Assembly: GCA_964525555.1 (NCBI GenBank)
Contig: CAZGHN010000013.1
Coordinates: 1 to 64,000 of the forward strand
Direction of reading: 5' to 3'
DNA length: 64,000 bases
Source: JAFGHJ01 sp964525555
Lineage (GTDB): Bacteria; Hydrothermota; UBA3072
Shown: in pieces, positions 7,310 through 15,831 of the stretch
Layout of the letters: each line of letters starts with the position of its first letter
How positions within the stretch are numbered: position 1 is the first letter of the stretch
Position numbers and translations under genes: made by a program
Notes under the pieces: generated by a model
What the model was told of the DNA's origin: nothing
The model's database searches: none
The model's input: only the letters and a program-made list of their open reading frames with translations

Positions 7310-9154
7310 CTAATCTACTTTCAATAACTTTTCCGAAGCTCTAACATCAGGACTTTCAAAACTACAAAGATATATGCCAGCCGGAACCCTAACACCATTC
7401 ATGTTAGTACCATTCCAGGTTACAGAGTATGTAGAAGGTTCAAGTATTTCGTTAACCAGTGAATTTATGAGCTTTCCGGAAAGATCGTAAATATCAACCC
7501 TCACACCACTTTTACTCTCAACTTTGAAAATTATATCTACAGAATTAATCATGATGAGAGAAGAAACTTTCAAAATGTTTTCTTCATCAATCTCCCTTAC
7601 CCCTGCGCTTGCAGTAACCACATAATTTAAAGAAAATTCAGAAGTATTAAAATTCATATCAGTAGTCGTCGCTGTTATAGTATCACCCGCAGTAAGTCCG
7701 GGAATAATAACACTCCAATCTCCCGAGGCGTTAGAGGGGGTAGCAGAGCCGAGATAAACCTGTCCCTCTCCGTATCCCGACGGATCAGCTCTTGCCTTAA
7801 AAACTTCAACAAAAGCCTGTGTTGGATCTGTATCTATGTCTACTCGTCCGTAAACAGTTGTTTGTCCGGCAACATCAACTGCGCTATCGATCACAGGAAA
7901 GTTTAAATCCTGATTTGCCGAATCATCCGGATCACCTGGATCATTCAAAGTCACTCCGTCTTTATCAAGATCTATTCCAAGACGGGAAGGTCCGGATATT
8001 CCGTTGTTATAGATAGAGTTCTGCGTTATCTGATTCCCATCAGCATTTGAGTTGCTACTTGGATGTTCCCAGACTATAACTCCGCTACTATCATTGTGAG
8101 CAATAATATTATTTGGTCCGATTATGTTGTTGGTAGCGTAACCAAGATACCAGGCAGGAGCCCCGGTTCCAAAATAAATACCTATGCTAACTCCTTCTCT
8201 CCAATTAGCCATCGGAGTTGCCCGATCAACCGCAAGACCAATTACATTATTAGAAACAGTATTATCCGTAGTATACCAATAAATATCCTCTCCAACATTC
8301 ACATACCCTACAATACAGACCCCTTCAGTTCTGTTGTCTGAAATAAGATTACTATCTACAACATTATGATGAGCTGCTTCCCCGATATAAACACCATCGC
8401 ATGAATTACCAAGAGCCGCCATACCCGTTATATCAGTCCCTAAATGGTTCTTTAGTACCAAATTCGAATGATTGTCTCCCGGAGGACAGCTGGAAATAGA
8501 CACGCCCTGTGCATAATTGCAAGAAGAAATGTTCCCTTCCACTACGTTACTGTGTGTAAATGCTGTGTCGCCTGCGTTAACAACAATATCAACGCCTGCC
8601 CAGGGACTTATCCCGTTCCAACCATTTCCGCGATTCATAATCCCCATCATATCAGTGCCAATAAAATTACTGTAAATATAGTTATTATATGTAGTATCAC
8701 GAGTCCCCTCAATACGGATTCCATCCTGCGAGAAACTATCTATTACCATACCCTGGATAGTATTATTGGGTGAAACTATCCATATTCCATGTGCGCCCGG
8801 TCCAGCTGCGGATCCACTAAGCTCTACCACAAGCATAGCTGTTGCCGGAGGGTTAGGTCCGGGAGCTCCGCCTTGAGAGAATCCATCAATAAGCACACCA
8901 GCTCTATCCGTAAGGGGGGGAAGTGGAACTGTAGGACGTATGGTAACCGGCCCTCCAGGAGGAATGGCAAAAATGATAGTATCCCTACCCGGAGTCGTAT
9001 TTGCAGATATGATAGCTGTACTTAAAGAACCAGCTCCTGGGTCAATGAAACTTGTAACGGTAAAAGTAGCCGCTTCTAAATATAAAGTCCCCCCAAATAT
9101 AAAACAAATCAAGATTAAAAAAAACAAGTTATTTGGTATTTTGATATTCTTCAT
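7310..9154 (-). CDS. Secreted right-handed beta-helix protein with C-terminal sorting or FlgD-like domain
   Basis: 614 residues. A signal peptide (about 1-29) is followed by a CSLREA-like opening (TFTVTSFIDPGAGSLSTAI), which begins many exported repeat proteins. Asn/Gly-rich parallel beta-helix coils then run to about 400, with reiterated NTIQG, NNYIYSNFIG and NVVDSNLIS steps. A middle Ig-like region follows. The last ~85 residues (VDIYDLSGKLINSL, NGVRVPAGIYLC, ASEKLLKV) form the type A C-terminal fold used for type IX secretion sorting or as a FlgD-like cap. Beta-helix proteins often bind or cleave polysaccharide, but I see no catalytic site, so adhesion is equally likely. A ribosome site (GGAGG) precedes the ATG. 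Confidence 0.88.
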   Translation of the reverse strand: MKNIKIPNNLFFLILICFIFGGTLYLEAATFTVTSFIDPGAGSLSTAIISANTTPGRDTIIFAIPPGGPVTIRPTVPLPPLTDRAGVLIDGFSQGGAPGPNPPATAMLVVELSGSAAGPGAHGIWIVSPNNTIQGMVIDSFSQDGIRIEGTRDTTYNNYIYSNFIGTDMMGIMNRGNGWNGISPWAGVDIVVNAGDTAFTHSNVVEGNISSCNYAQGVSISSCPPGDNHSNLVLKNHLGTDITGMAALGNSCDGVYIGEAAHHNVVDSNLISDNRTEGVCIVGYVNVGEDIYWYTTDNTVSNNVIGLAVDRATPMANWREGVSIGIYFGTGAPAWYLGYATNNIIGPNNIIAHNDSSGVIVWEHPSSNSNADGNQITQNSIYNNGISGPSRLGIDLDKDGVTLNDPGDPDDSANQDLNFPVIDSAVDVAGQTTVYGRVDIDTDPTQAFVEVFKARADPSGYGEGQVYLGSATPSNASGDWSVIIPGLTAGDTITATTTDMNFNTSEFSLNYVVTASAGVREIDEENILKVSSLIMINSVDIIFKVESKSGVRVDIYDLSGKLINSLVNEILEPSTYSVTWNGTNMNGVRVPAGIYLCSFESPDVRASEKLLKVD

Positions 9155-9239
9155 ATGCTCCTCCTTTTCCCTTCCTTTCTTTGGAACAAAAAACGAATTA
9201 AATTATACAGCTAAAATAACATTTTATTTTCTCATCATA

Positions 9240-9268
9240 ATTATAAAGAAAAACAAATAGAATGTCAA
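9240..9268 (-). promoter_or_regulatory. Promoter of the beta-helix protein
   Basis: On the minus strand TTGACA (9268-9263) and TATAAT (9245-9240) are separated by exactly 17 nt. The predicted leader is about 79 nt. Confidence 0.7.
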
Positions 9269-9400
9269 CAATATTTTTTAGAAAAAATATACGGTCGAGA
9301 AATCAGTATTTTTTTGAAAAGGGTTGACAGAATACTAATTTTATTTAACTTCTTTTCATTCTTAAGATAAAGAAAAAAGGGGAATAAAGAGAAAAGATTT

Positions 9401-9496
9401 ATGCCAAGTGGAAGAAAAAGAAAATTAAAAAAAATAAAGAAACATAAAAGAAAAAAGAAAAGAAGAGCAGATCGCCATAAAAAGAAGAAAGTTTAA
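9401..9496 (+). CDS. bS22/mS38 (COX24-domain) small ribosomal protein
   Basis: A 31-residue, extremely basic protein: it begins MPSGRKRKLKKIKKHK and ends RADRHKKKKV. The MPSGRKRK start, central HKRKK and RHKKK end match the COX24/AURKAIP1-type small proteins annotated in Bacteroidetes and other bacteria, related to mycobacterial bS22 and mitochondrial mS38 of the small ribosomal subunit. This is recognised from memory of the family. The frame is closed by TAA and followed 60 bp later by a hairpin terminator, with a TTGACA at 9324-9329 upstream, so it looks like a highly expressed single-gene unit. The purine stretch AAAGGGGAATAAAGAG lies upstream of the ATG. Confidence 0.8.
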   Translation: MPSGRKRKLKKIKKHKRKKKRRADRHKKKKV

Positions 9497-9558
9497 CTTT
9501 TAACATCGTCGAACTTTTCTTTCTGAGTTTTTTTATTTTAAACCATTGTTAATTTGAT

Positions 9559-9586
9559 AAACCGCGTGATTAAACGCGCGGTTTTT
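9559..9586 (+). terminator. Terminator after the bS22-like gene
   Basis: AAACCGCG (9559-9566) pairs with CGCGGTTT (9577-9584) over a 10-nt loop and runs into a short T tract. Confidence 0.75.
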
Positions 9587-9730
9587 GCTGTAAAAAAATA
9601 TCGCTCTTTGCTTCTCAGGCTTGTTTTTGCTATATGTAATTGGTACGATATTTATATTTTTTACTGTATTTGAAATATTGAAAATTTTTAAAAGGTTTAA
9701 AATAAAAAGAGAGGTTAAAATTAAAGCAAA

Positions 9731-10267
9731 ATGATATTTCTAATATTCTTCCATACTTTTGCCGGAGGTGGAATAGGTGGATTCTACGGGCATAATGAAG
9801 CCTTTACAGTATCTTTGGATTTTGGAAAAACAATCAATCCTTCTCTAGATTTTGGAACAAAATTCACAATGTCCTGGACTAAGAACGCTCCCTCTTATTA
9901 CGATATTGATTTTTATAATTGGGGTGATCCTGGTGATTATCCCAGAGAATTCTTTTCTAGATATAAAGAAAGAAACGAAGTAGCGGCACACTTTGTCGCA
10001 AGAAAATACCTCAATAATCTTATTCTAATTGGCCTTGCAGGTATTTCATTGCAAGAGTATATAGTTCTACCAACACATGAATCACTTCCCCCCTATCCTT
10101 TGGGAGAAGAAGACGTATACTATTTTGCTTTTGGAGCCGGAGTGGGAATCAAAATATCAAGCTTCGATTTTTGTCTAACTTATTCTAACAGACACGGCCC
10201 TTTGCTTTACATAACCAGGCAATTCGGCTCAAAGAAAGAAGAAATACACAATAACAAGAAATACTAA
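9731..10267 (+). CDS. Hypothetical exported barrel-like protein
   Basis: 178 residues. A short hydrophobic start (MIFLIFFHTFAGG) could serve as a signal peptide. The rest alternates aromatic and small or polar residues in strand-like runs (FTVSLDFGKTINPSLDFG, VYYFAFGAGVGIKI, FDFCLTYSNR), as in small outer-membrane beta-barrels. I do not recognise a family. It has no operon partner: the neighbours are the bS22-like gene and its terminator on one side and the XRE-S24 regulator on the other. GAGAGG lies about 16 nt before the ATG, farther than usual. Confidence 0.65.
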   Translation: MIFLIFFHTFAGGGIGGFYGHNEAFTVSLDFGKTINPSLDFGTKFTMSWTKNAPSYYDIDFYNWGDPGDYPREFFSRYKERNEVAAHFVARKYLNNLILIGLAGISLQEYIVLPTHESLPPYPLGEEDVYYFAFGAGVGIKISSFDFCLTYSNRHGPLLYITRQFGSKKEEIHNNKKY

Positions 10268-10294
10268 AAATATCAAATTTTATTAATCTAGACA

Positions 10295-10322
10295 TTGCAA
10301 AATTACGACTTAATGTTATATT
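10295..10322 (+). promoter_or_regulatory. Promoter of the XRE-S24 regulator
   Basis: TTGCAA (10295-10300) and TATATT (10317-10322) are 16 nt apart. Confidence 0.5.
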
Positions 10323-10345
10323 ATTATAGCAAAAAAAACAAAATT

Positions 10346-10360
10346 AGTATTAGAGTATTA
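10346..10360 (+). promoter_or_regulatory. Possible autoregulatory direct repeat
   Basis: Two copies of AGTATTA separated by one G lie between the promoter and the start of a DNA-binding regulator. Placement suggests an operator, but two 7-mers in AT-rich DNA are weak evidence. Confidence 0.3.
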
Positions 10361-10379
10361 ATAAAAGAAGAGAAAAACA

Positions 10380-10991
10380 TTGAAACAGACTGAAAAAATA
10401 GGTAAAAAATTAAGAAAATTTAGAAAAAATAAGGGTTGGACTCTTAAAAAAATGGCCGGCGAACTGGGGCTTCACTGGACTACAATCCAAGCGTGGGAAA
10501 AAGGCAAATATGGAATACCTTCTACGAAAGTTGATAAAGTTTGCAAGGTTCTAGGAATATCTCCAAGTCTTTTATTCGAAGAAAAACCTGATAAAATAGC
10601 CTATCCTTTTGTTGAAGGTATATTCCCCGATGCAGCTGTATTGGCGCATAGAAATATCAGTAAAAATATTAACATAAAGGAAATCCTTCCAAGTGGTGCC
10701 GACTTCTTGATTATAAAAGTTGAAAGCGACAGTATGAAAAATGCGGGGATATTAAAAGGAGACTGGGCTTTAGTAGATACTTCAATTATAGATCCTCACA
10801 TAAAAAACATATATGCCATCGCGATTTTTTACGAAAAAGAAAACAAAGGGGAAATAACCTTAAAAAAAGTCGAAAAAGTAGGAAGTACAGTAATATTAAT
10901 ACCTTCAAATATCGAGTACGACATTCAAGTTTATCATAAATCCGAAATCAAAATTATCGGAAAAGTAGTAAGAGTACTTCGAGCCCTTTAA
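10380..10991 (+). CDS. XRE-family regulator with S24 (LexA-like) domain
   Basis: 203 residues. Residues ~5-65 are a Cro/CI-type helix-turn-helix (KKMAGELGLHWTTIQAWEKGK). Residues ~110-203 are an S24 peptidase-like domain with a catalytic-type serine in VESDSMKNAGILKGDW and a lysine in EITLKKVEK. In LexA and CI the domain cleaves an Ala-Gly bond in the linker. The corresponding linker here (GIFPDAAVLAHRN) has no Ala-Gly, so it may not self-cleave, or may cut elsewhere. No phage genes are nearby, so a chromosomal stress regulator is more likely than a prophage repressor. The start is TTG, and the upstream AGAAGAG is weak. Confidence 0.88.
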   Translation: MKQTEKIGKKLRKFRKNKGWTLKKMAGELGLHWTTIQAWEKGKYGIPSTKVDKVCKVLGISPSLLFEEKPDKIAYPFVEGIFPDAAVLAHRNISKNINIKEILPSGADFLIIKVESDSMKNAGILKGDWALVDTSIIDPHIKNIYAIAIFYEKENKGEITLKKVEKVGSTVILIPSNIEYDIQVYHKSEIKIIGKVVRVLRAL

Positions 10992-11105
10992 CAAAACCCC
11001 TACAATCAAAAGACAACTAAACATAAATTGCACGAATAACACAAATGATTTTTGTTCTCTAATATCTTAGCCCAGGTACATGACGCTTAGTTTTCGCCAT
11101 CTGCC

Positions 11106-12146
11106 TTAATTAATTGTTTCCTTAAGATTCAAAAACTTCAATGTTAAAATACCGCCAACGATGACAACTAAATGATAAGTGATAAACCGCCATAAAATTG
11201 TAAACATACCCACAAGATAATGCGGTACAGAAGATGAAAATAAAACCGCGAAGCCGCCTTCAACTATACCTTCTCCACCCGGTGTGGGGAAAAAGAAAGA
11301 GGCAAAGAGTACAAAAACTTGCCTGAATATTGTATCAATATAAGAAACTTCTATTGAGAGACCTTTTAGTATAAAATAGGCTATAGAGTAATTTGGTATA
11401 TAAACAATAATGGTTGTAATAAGAATAGCTAAAGAATATAATTTTTTTTTCTTAAAAAACTCGAATAATTTATTTCTGCTTACTTTTACTTCTCTCAAAA
11501 AAAGGAATGTTCTCCTTGTTCCCCTGGTTTTTTCCCCTTTTCTAAAGGTAAGAGAATAAATTAGCCTTTTTAGGTATTTAGGCATAGAGAGAATCAGGAA
11601 AAGTAAACTAAAAAGAAAAAGGTAAGCAAATATAAAATATCGAGATAATATTTGCATTGACTTTCCCGAGTACTCCGCTGTAAAAAATGGTAATATAAAA
11701 GGAAGAAAAACTATCATGCCCGAAAGATAGAAAAGACCTCTGAGTAAGAGCAGAAGCAATGTATCGCTGATTTTTAATCCAGCCTTATAAAGTACGTAAA
11801 CCTGTAGGGGTGAACCCCCTGCTTGAAAGGGGGTGACTGCTGAAAGGAAAGCTCCGCAGAATATAACCTGGGAGCATCGTCCGAAGGCTATCCATTTTCC
11901 GGTGAGCGCTTTGGCAATAAGCCTTATCCTGAAAGATTCAAAGGTAATATATAAAGAAAGTGAAATAAAAACGATCGGTAAATAAAGGATGTCTATTTTT
12001 TTAAATGCCTGCCATGTTTCCTTAGTTGCGGTAAAAGCCATGAGCAATGTATAAGTTATTATTGAGAGAGCTAGAAATATTTTCAGCCCTTTTATTATCG
12101 AAGCTCTGGATATTCTACTTTTTTCTGAGTAAGATTGATGGGTCAT
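11106..12146 (-). CDS. UPF0104/lysylphosphatidylglycerol-synthase-type flippase-like membrane protein
   Basis: 346 residues with about eight hydrophobic segments. It fits the TIGR00374/AglD-like family: CGAFLSAVTPFQAGGSPLQVYVLYKAG near residue 100 and FFFPTPGGEGIVEGGFA near residue 295 are the paired family motifs. Members transport or flip lipid-linked molecules or act in lipid and glycan assembly. The gene overlaps the GGGP synthase by 32 bp and is the last of the alaS, GGGPS, flippase unit, which suggests translational coupling and perhaps a substrate derived from a prenylglycerol lipid. That pathway link is inference. Confidence 0.85.
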   Translation of the reverse strand: MTHQSYSEKSRISRASIIKGLKIFLALSIITYTLLMAFTATKETWQAFKKIDILYLPIVFISLSLYITFESFRIRLIAKALTGKWIAFGRCSQVIFCGAFLSAVTPFQAGGSPLQVYVLYKAGLKISDTLLLLLLRGLFYLSGMIVFLPFILPFFTAEYSGKSMQILSRYFIFAYLFLFSLLFLILSMPKYLKRLIYSLTFRKGEKTRGTRRTFLFLREVKVSRNKLFEFFKKKKLYSLAILITTIIVYIPNYSIAYFILKGLSIEVSYIDTIFRQVFVLFASFFFPTPGGEGIVEGGFAVLFSSSVPHYLVGMFTILWRFITYHLVVIVGGILTLKFLNLKETIN

Positions 12147-12834
12147 TCTCTAACGCATTTCCTACTACTACAATATCCGCGCCTGCATTGTGTTTGCTTT
12201 CTACTTCCTTCCTGTTTTTTATTCCTCCGCCAACTATAAGAGGAATGTCTATTGTTGATTTAACCTTTTTTATAATTTCTTCTTTGACGGAAAATCTTGC
12301 ACCACTTCCGCATTCCAGATATACCATCTTAATGCCGAGAAGCTGTGCAGCATATGCGGTGTTTATTATCTGCTCTACATTGTCCTGAAGGATGGGTTTT
12401 GTTCCTGAAACAAATTCAACTGTGGTTTTCCTCCCTCCATCAATTAGAATATAACCAGTAGGGATAACTTCTAAGTCTATACCCTTAAGAATTGGTGCTG
12501 CTTTAATTTGTTCTTCTATTAAGTAACGAGGATTTCTTCCGCTTAGTAGAGAAAGAAAAAGTATTGCATCTGCCGCCGAACTAATCTGCTCGGCAGATCC
12601 GGGAAAAATAATAACAGGTTCTGAAGATAAATTTTTTACTCTCTGGGTAAACATTTCGAAGTTGTTGTTCCAGGTTGTGCTTCCCCCGACTAAGATAAAA
12701 TCAATTTCACTTTCCTCAATTAACTTAATTTTTTTTTCGAGTCCTTCAAAGTCCTCGGTGTCAGGATCAAGAAGAGCCGCCATCATTTTCTCGTTGTTTT
12801 CTTTTTTGGAAAGTATTTTTCGATAAACACTCAT
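12115..12834 (-). CDS. Geranylgeranylglyceryl-phosphate synthase (group II)
   Basis: A 239-residue TIM-barrel enzyme of the GGGPS/PcrB family, which joins a polyprenyl diphosphate to sn-glycerol-1-phosphate, the first ether bond of archaeal-type lipids. Visible motifs are ALLDPDTED (start of the barrel), DFILVGGST, EPVIIFPGSAEQI, LLSGRNPRYL, LEVIPTGYILIDGG, YLECGSGA and PLIVGGGIKN (phosphate binding). The long IPTGYILIDGG and YLECGSGA forms match group II enzymes of archaea and FCB bacteria rather than Bacillus PcrB. ATGA overlaps the alaS stop (4 bp), so the two are coupled. Chain length of the prenyl donor cannot be read from the sequence. Confidence 0.92.
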   Translation of the reverse strand: MSVYRKILSKKENNEKMMAALLDPDTEDFEGLEKKIKLIEESEIDFILVGGSTTWNNNFEMFTQRVKNLSSEPVIIFPGSAEQISSAADAILFLSLLSGRNPRYLIEEQIKAAPILKGIDLEVIPTGYILIDGGRKTTVEFVSGTKPILQDNVEQIINTAYAAQLLGIKMVYLECGSGARFSVKEEIIKKVKSTIDIPLIVGGGIKNRKEVESKHNAGADIVVVGNALENDPSILLRKK

Positions 12835-15383
12835 TTAAGTTCTTTTTTCAGGATTTCGGGAAATCTTTTTAGCATTTCCGGGATTTTGGAAACCTCACTC
12901 CCCCCACCTTCTGCCCTTTCTCGGCTCCCACCCCCTCCGCCGTTAACTATTTTGCATGCTTTTTTGATTAATTCGCCGGCATTTAGTTTTTCTTTTAAGT
13001 CTTTACCGACAAATAAGACTACGAAAGCCGAAGTATCGATTTTACTAACAAGAAGACCTGCTCCCTGGGGCATAAGTTCTCTTGCCTTTTCGGAAATTTT
13101 TCTCAAAGATTCTCTGCTTACGTCAATCTGAGCTGCGACATAAGCATATTTTCCAATTTTAGAAGTATTTTTCATTAATTCATTAAAACGTACTTCGGCT
13201 GCTTGATTATCCATTTTCTCTATTTTTTTCTTTTGTTCCTTAAGCAAGGACATAGTCTTTTCAATTCTTATTGGAAGGCTTTTTCTGTCGGTATCAAGAA
13301 GAAATTCCATCTCTTGTATCAGATTTTCCGCCTCTCTCATCCATTTATATGTTGAAACTCCAGTAATGCCCTCAATTCTTCTGACTCCGGACGCTATTCC
13401 GGTCTCGGAAGTGATTTTAAAAAGTCCGGCTTCGATTGTATTCTTAAGATGCGTTCCTCCACATAACTCTTTTGAGAAATCATCAACAGAAATCATGCGA
13501 ACCGTATCTCCGTATTCTTCTGTAAAAAGAGCGACTGCTCCTTTCTTTACTGCCTCTTCGTAAGGAATAACTTCCGTTTTAACTTCCATACCTTTAGCAA
13601 TAGCCTTATTAACTTCTTCTTCTATCGATTCTATTTCCTCTGTTTCCAAAGGCTTCGGGTGAGTAAAATCAAAACGGAAATGATCGGGAACAACTAATGA
13701 TCCTTCTTGTTTTACCCAGTCCCCAAGAACTTCCTTTAAAACTTTATGTAGCAAGTGAGTAGTAGTATGGTTTTTTCTTATTGCGTTTCTTCTTTCCGCA
13801 TTTATTCTTGCGTTTACTTCTGAAACCGCGAACTCTCCTTTGAGTTTTCCTGTATGCACATTACCAAGTTTTGAAGGTATTGTGTTTTCTACTTTTAACT
13901 CCCACCCTTCACCTTTTATTACTCCAGTATCACCAACCTGTCCACCTTGTTCTGCGTAGAAAGGAGTTTCGCTTAAAACAACCTCGAAATCTGCGGCATT
14001 CTTTCTAAAAGCTAAAATTTCGGTTACCGATTCTTCTGTATCGTAACCGATAAATTTCGATACAGCGTTTTTTACAATTTCCCACTCTATTTTGTCATCA
14101 GTTTCAAAATCGTGTTTTTGACGTGCTCTATCCTTCTGCTTTTCCATTTCCTTTTCAAAACCTTTCTCATCGACAGAAAGCTCTTCTTCTTCTGCTATTT
14201 CCTTGGTCAAGGTAACAGGAAAACCATAGGTGTCATACAGTTTAAAGGCTTGCGCTCCGTCTATAATTGAAATTTTCTTTTTCTTGCAATCATCTATAAC
14301 TTCATTTAATATGGAAATACCGGCGGTGAGTGTGCTGATAAAGTTTTCTTCTTCCGCTTTAATGATAAGCGTGCTTTGTTCAATCTTTTCAGAAAGGTAG
14401 GGGTAGCGATTTTTCATTATCGAAGTAGCTGAAGGGACAAGTCTGTTCAATATTGGTTCGTCTATTCCTATCCTTCTTGCCGAAGTTAAAGCACGACGGA
14501 CCAGTCTTCTAAGTACATATCCTCTTCCTGTATTACTTGGATACACTCCTTCGCTTATTGCGAAAACGAGAGCCCGGATGTGATCGGCAATAATGTTATG
14601 ATTTTTTTCGTTTCCTTTATATTCTACGCCGGTAAGTCCTTCGATTTTCTGGATTATGGGAAAGAAAAGATCTGTTTCAAATATAGAAGCCTTCTGTTGC
14701 ATTACCATTGCGAGGCGCTCTAATCCCATTCCTGTATCGACACCTTTATTTTTGAGCGGCTTTCTACCTTCTTCAGTGTGATCGTATTGTGGAAAAACAT
14801 GATTCCACAATTCTATATATCTATCACATTCTCCATCAAACTTACAATCCCCAAACTTTTCCTCCATATCATAGAAAATCTCTGTATCGGGACCACAGGG
14901 CCCTCTACCTCCGGCAGGCCCCCAGAAATTATCATCCCGTCTAATTATCTTTTTTTCAGGAACGCTGATTTTGTCTTTCCATATATTATAGGCCTCATCG
15001 TCTTCAGTATAAACTGATATATAAAGTTTTTCCTCAGGAATTCCGAGGACTTTCGTTAAGAATTCCCACCCCCAGGTAATAGTTTCCTCTTTAAAATAAT
15101 CCCCAAACGAGAAATTCCCAAGCATTTCAAAAAATGTATCATGCCAGAAAGTTTTACCTACTTCAGTCAAATCAGAAAGTCTAAGACATTTCTGAACAGA
15201 AGTTGCTCTTTTAAATTCAAGGGGTATCTCGCCGGACCATAATGGCTTAAATTGAACCATACCTGCAGAAGTGAAGAGTATTGTTTTATCGCTGGGAACA
15301 AGCGGCGATGAATCAACTATTTTATGCTCTTTTTCTTTGAAAAAATTAAGAAATTCTTCCGTTAATTTATCTGAATTCCACAT
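12831..15383 (-). CDS. alaS: Alanyl-tRNA synthetase
   Basis: An 850-residue class II synthetase charging tRNA-Ala. The N-terminal catalytic core carries FTSAGMVQFKP and the family's RDDNFWGPAGGRGPCGPDTEI. The editing domain has HTTTHLLH (zinc-binding HxxxH) and CGGTH. The C-terminal end contains the glycine-rich GGGGGSR segment. Length and domain order are usual. It heads the alaS, GGGPS, flippase unit and has a promoter ending 5 nt before the ATG with no ribosome site, so the mRNA is probably leaderless. Confidence 0.97.
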   Translation of the reverse strand: MWNSDKLTEEFLNFFKEKEHKIVDSSPLVPSDKTILFTSAGMVQFKPLWSGEIPLEFKRATSVQKCLRLSDLTEVGKTFWHDTFFEMLGNFSFGDYFKEETITWGWEFLTKVLGIPEEKLYISVYTEDDEAYNIWKDKISVPEKKIIRRDDNFWGPAGGRGPCGPDTEIFYDMEEKFGDCKFDGECDRYIELWNHVFPQYDHTEEGRKPLKNKGVDTGMGLERLAMVMQQKASIFETDLFFPIIQKIEGLTGVEYKGNEKNHNIIADHIRALVFAISEGVYPSNTGRGYVLRRLVRRALTSARRIGIDEPILNRLVPSATSIMKNRYPYLSEKIEQSTLIIKAEEENFISTLTAGISILNEVIDDCKKKKISIIDGAQAFKLYDTYGFPVTLTKEIAEEEELSVDEKGFEKEMEKQKDRARQKHDFETDDKIEWEIVKNAVSKFIGYDTEESVTEILAFRKNAADFEVVLSETPFYAEQGGQVGDTGVIKGEGWELKVENTIPSKLGNVHTGKLKGEFAVSEVNARINAERRNAIRKNHTTTHLLHKVLKEVLGDWVKQEGSLVVPDHFRFDFTHPKPLETEEIESIEEEVNKAIAKGMEVKTEVIPYEEAVKKGAVALFTEEYGDTVRMISVDDFSKELCGGTHLKNTIEAGLFKITSETGIASGVRRIEGITGVSTYKWMREAENLIQEMEFLLDTDRKSLPIRIEKTMSLLKEQKKKIEKMDNQAAEVRFNELMKNTSKIGKYAYVAAQIDVSRESLRKISEKARELMPQGAGLLVSKIDTSAFVVLFVGKDLKEKLNAGELIKKACKIVNGGGGGSRERAEGGGSEVSKIPEMLKRFPEILKKELK

Positions 15384-15388
15384 AGCTC

Positions 15389-15416
15389 ATAATAATAAAG
15401 TCTATATTATTGTCAA
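15389..15416 (-). promoter_or_regulatory. Promoter of alaS (leaderless geometry)
   Basis: On the minus strand TTGACA (15416-15411) and TATTAT (15394-15389) are 16 nt apart. The alaS ATG begins 5 nt further on. Confidence 0.65.
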
Positions 15417-15748
15417 GTTTGAAGAATTAGTAAATCTAAAAGTAACATTAGTATAAATCCGTAAATTTTCTCCCGCTGTAATCGAATTTCATTTTTTTTA
15501 AATCTTCTCCATATCATAATATTCTAATTATAATTTTTTCTTTCTTTTCCACACAGTTATCATTATATTTTATTGTAATAGTTACCGAAAAATCTTTAAG
15601 CTGTCAAGCTTTAAACAACCAAAATCTCAAATTTCTTAAATGTAGAAATTTTAATGACTTTTACCAATCAACGAACTAACAAATTTGCTAATATACTCAA
15701 TTCTATCTGCAACTTACTTCCGACTTTTTATCCCTTAAATATTATCTC
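15417..15748. other. Intergenic region without a recognised gene
   Basis: About 330 bp of AT-rich DNA between the divergent alaS and polyamine promoters. I see no open frame with coding character, hairpin terminator or known riboswitch. One phrase (caatcaacgaactaacaaatttgc, 15665-15688) resembles low-complexity repeats seen at 2341 and 52915. Confidence 0.5.
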
Positions 15749-15776
15749 TTGACGTCACCGCTTTTCTTCGTATAAT
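15749..15776 (+). promoter_or_regulatory. Promoter of the polyamine operon
   Basis: TTGACG (15749-15754) and TATAAT (15771-15776) are 16 nt apart. The predicted leader is about 49 nt, contains a small AAATCA/TGATTT hairpin (about 15790-15810) and ends in a good CTGGAGG ribosome site before the ATG at 15832. Confidence 0.7.
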
Positions 15777-15831
15777 GCAACAATATTATAAAATCAATAA
15801 ATTATGATTTATTCCTGGAGGAAATAGCAAA

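Noticed and set aside
10380..10991. Prophage repressor
   Set aside because: No integrase, structural or lysis genes are nearby and no attachment repeats were seen.
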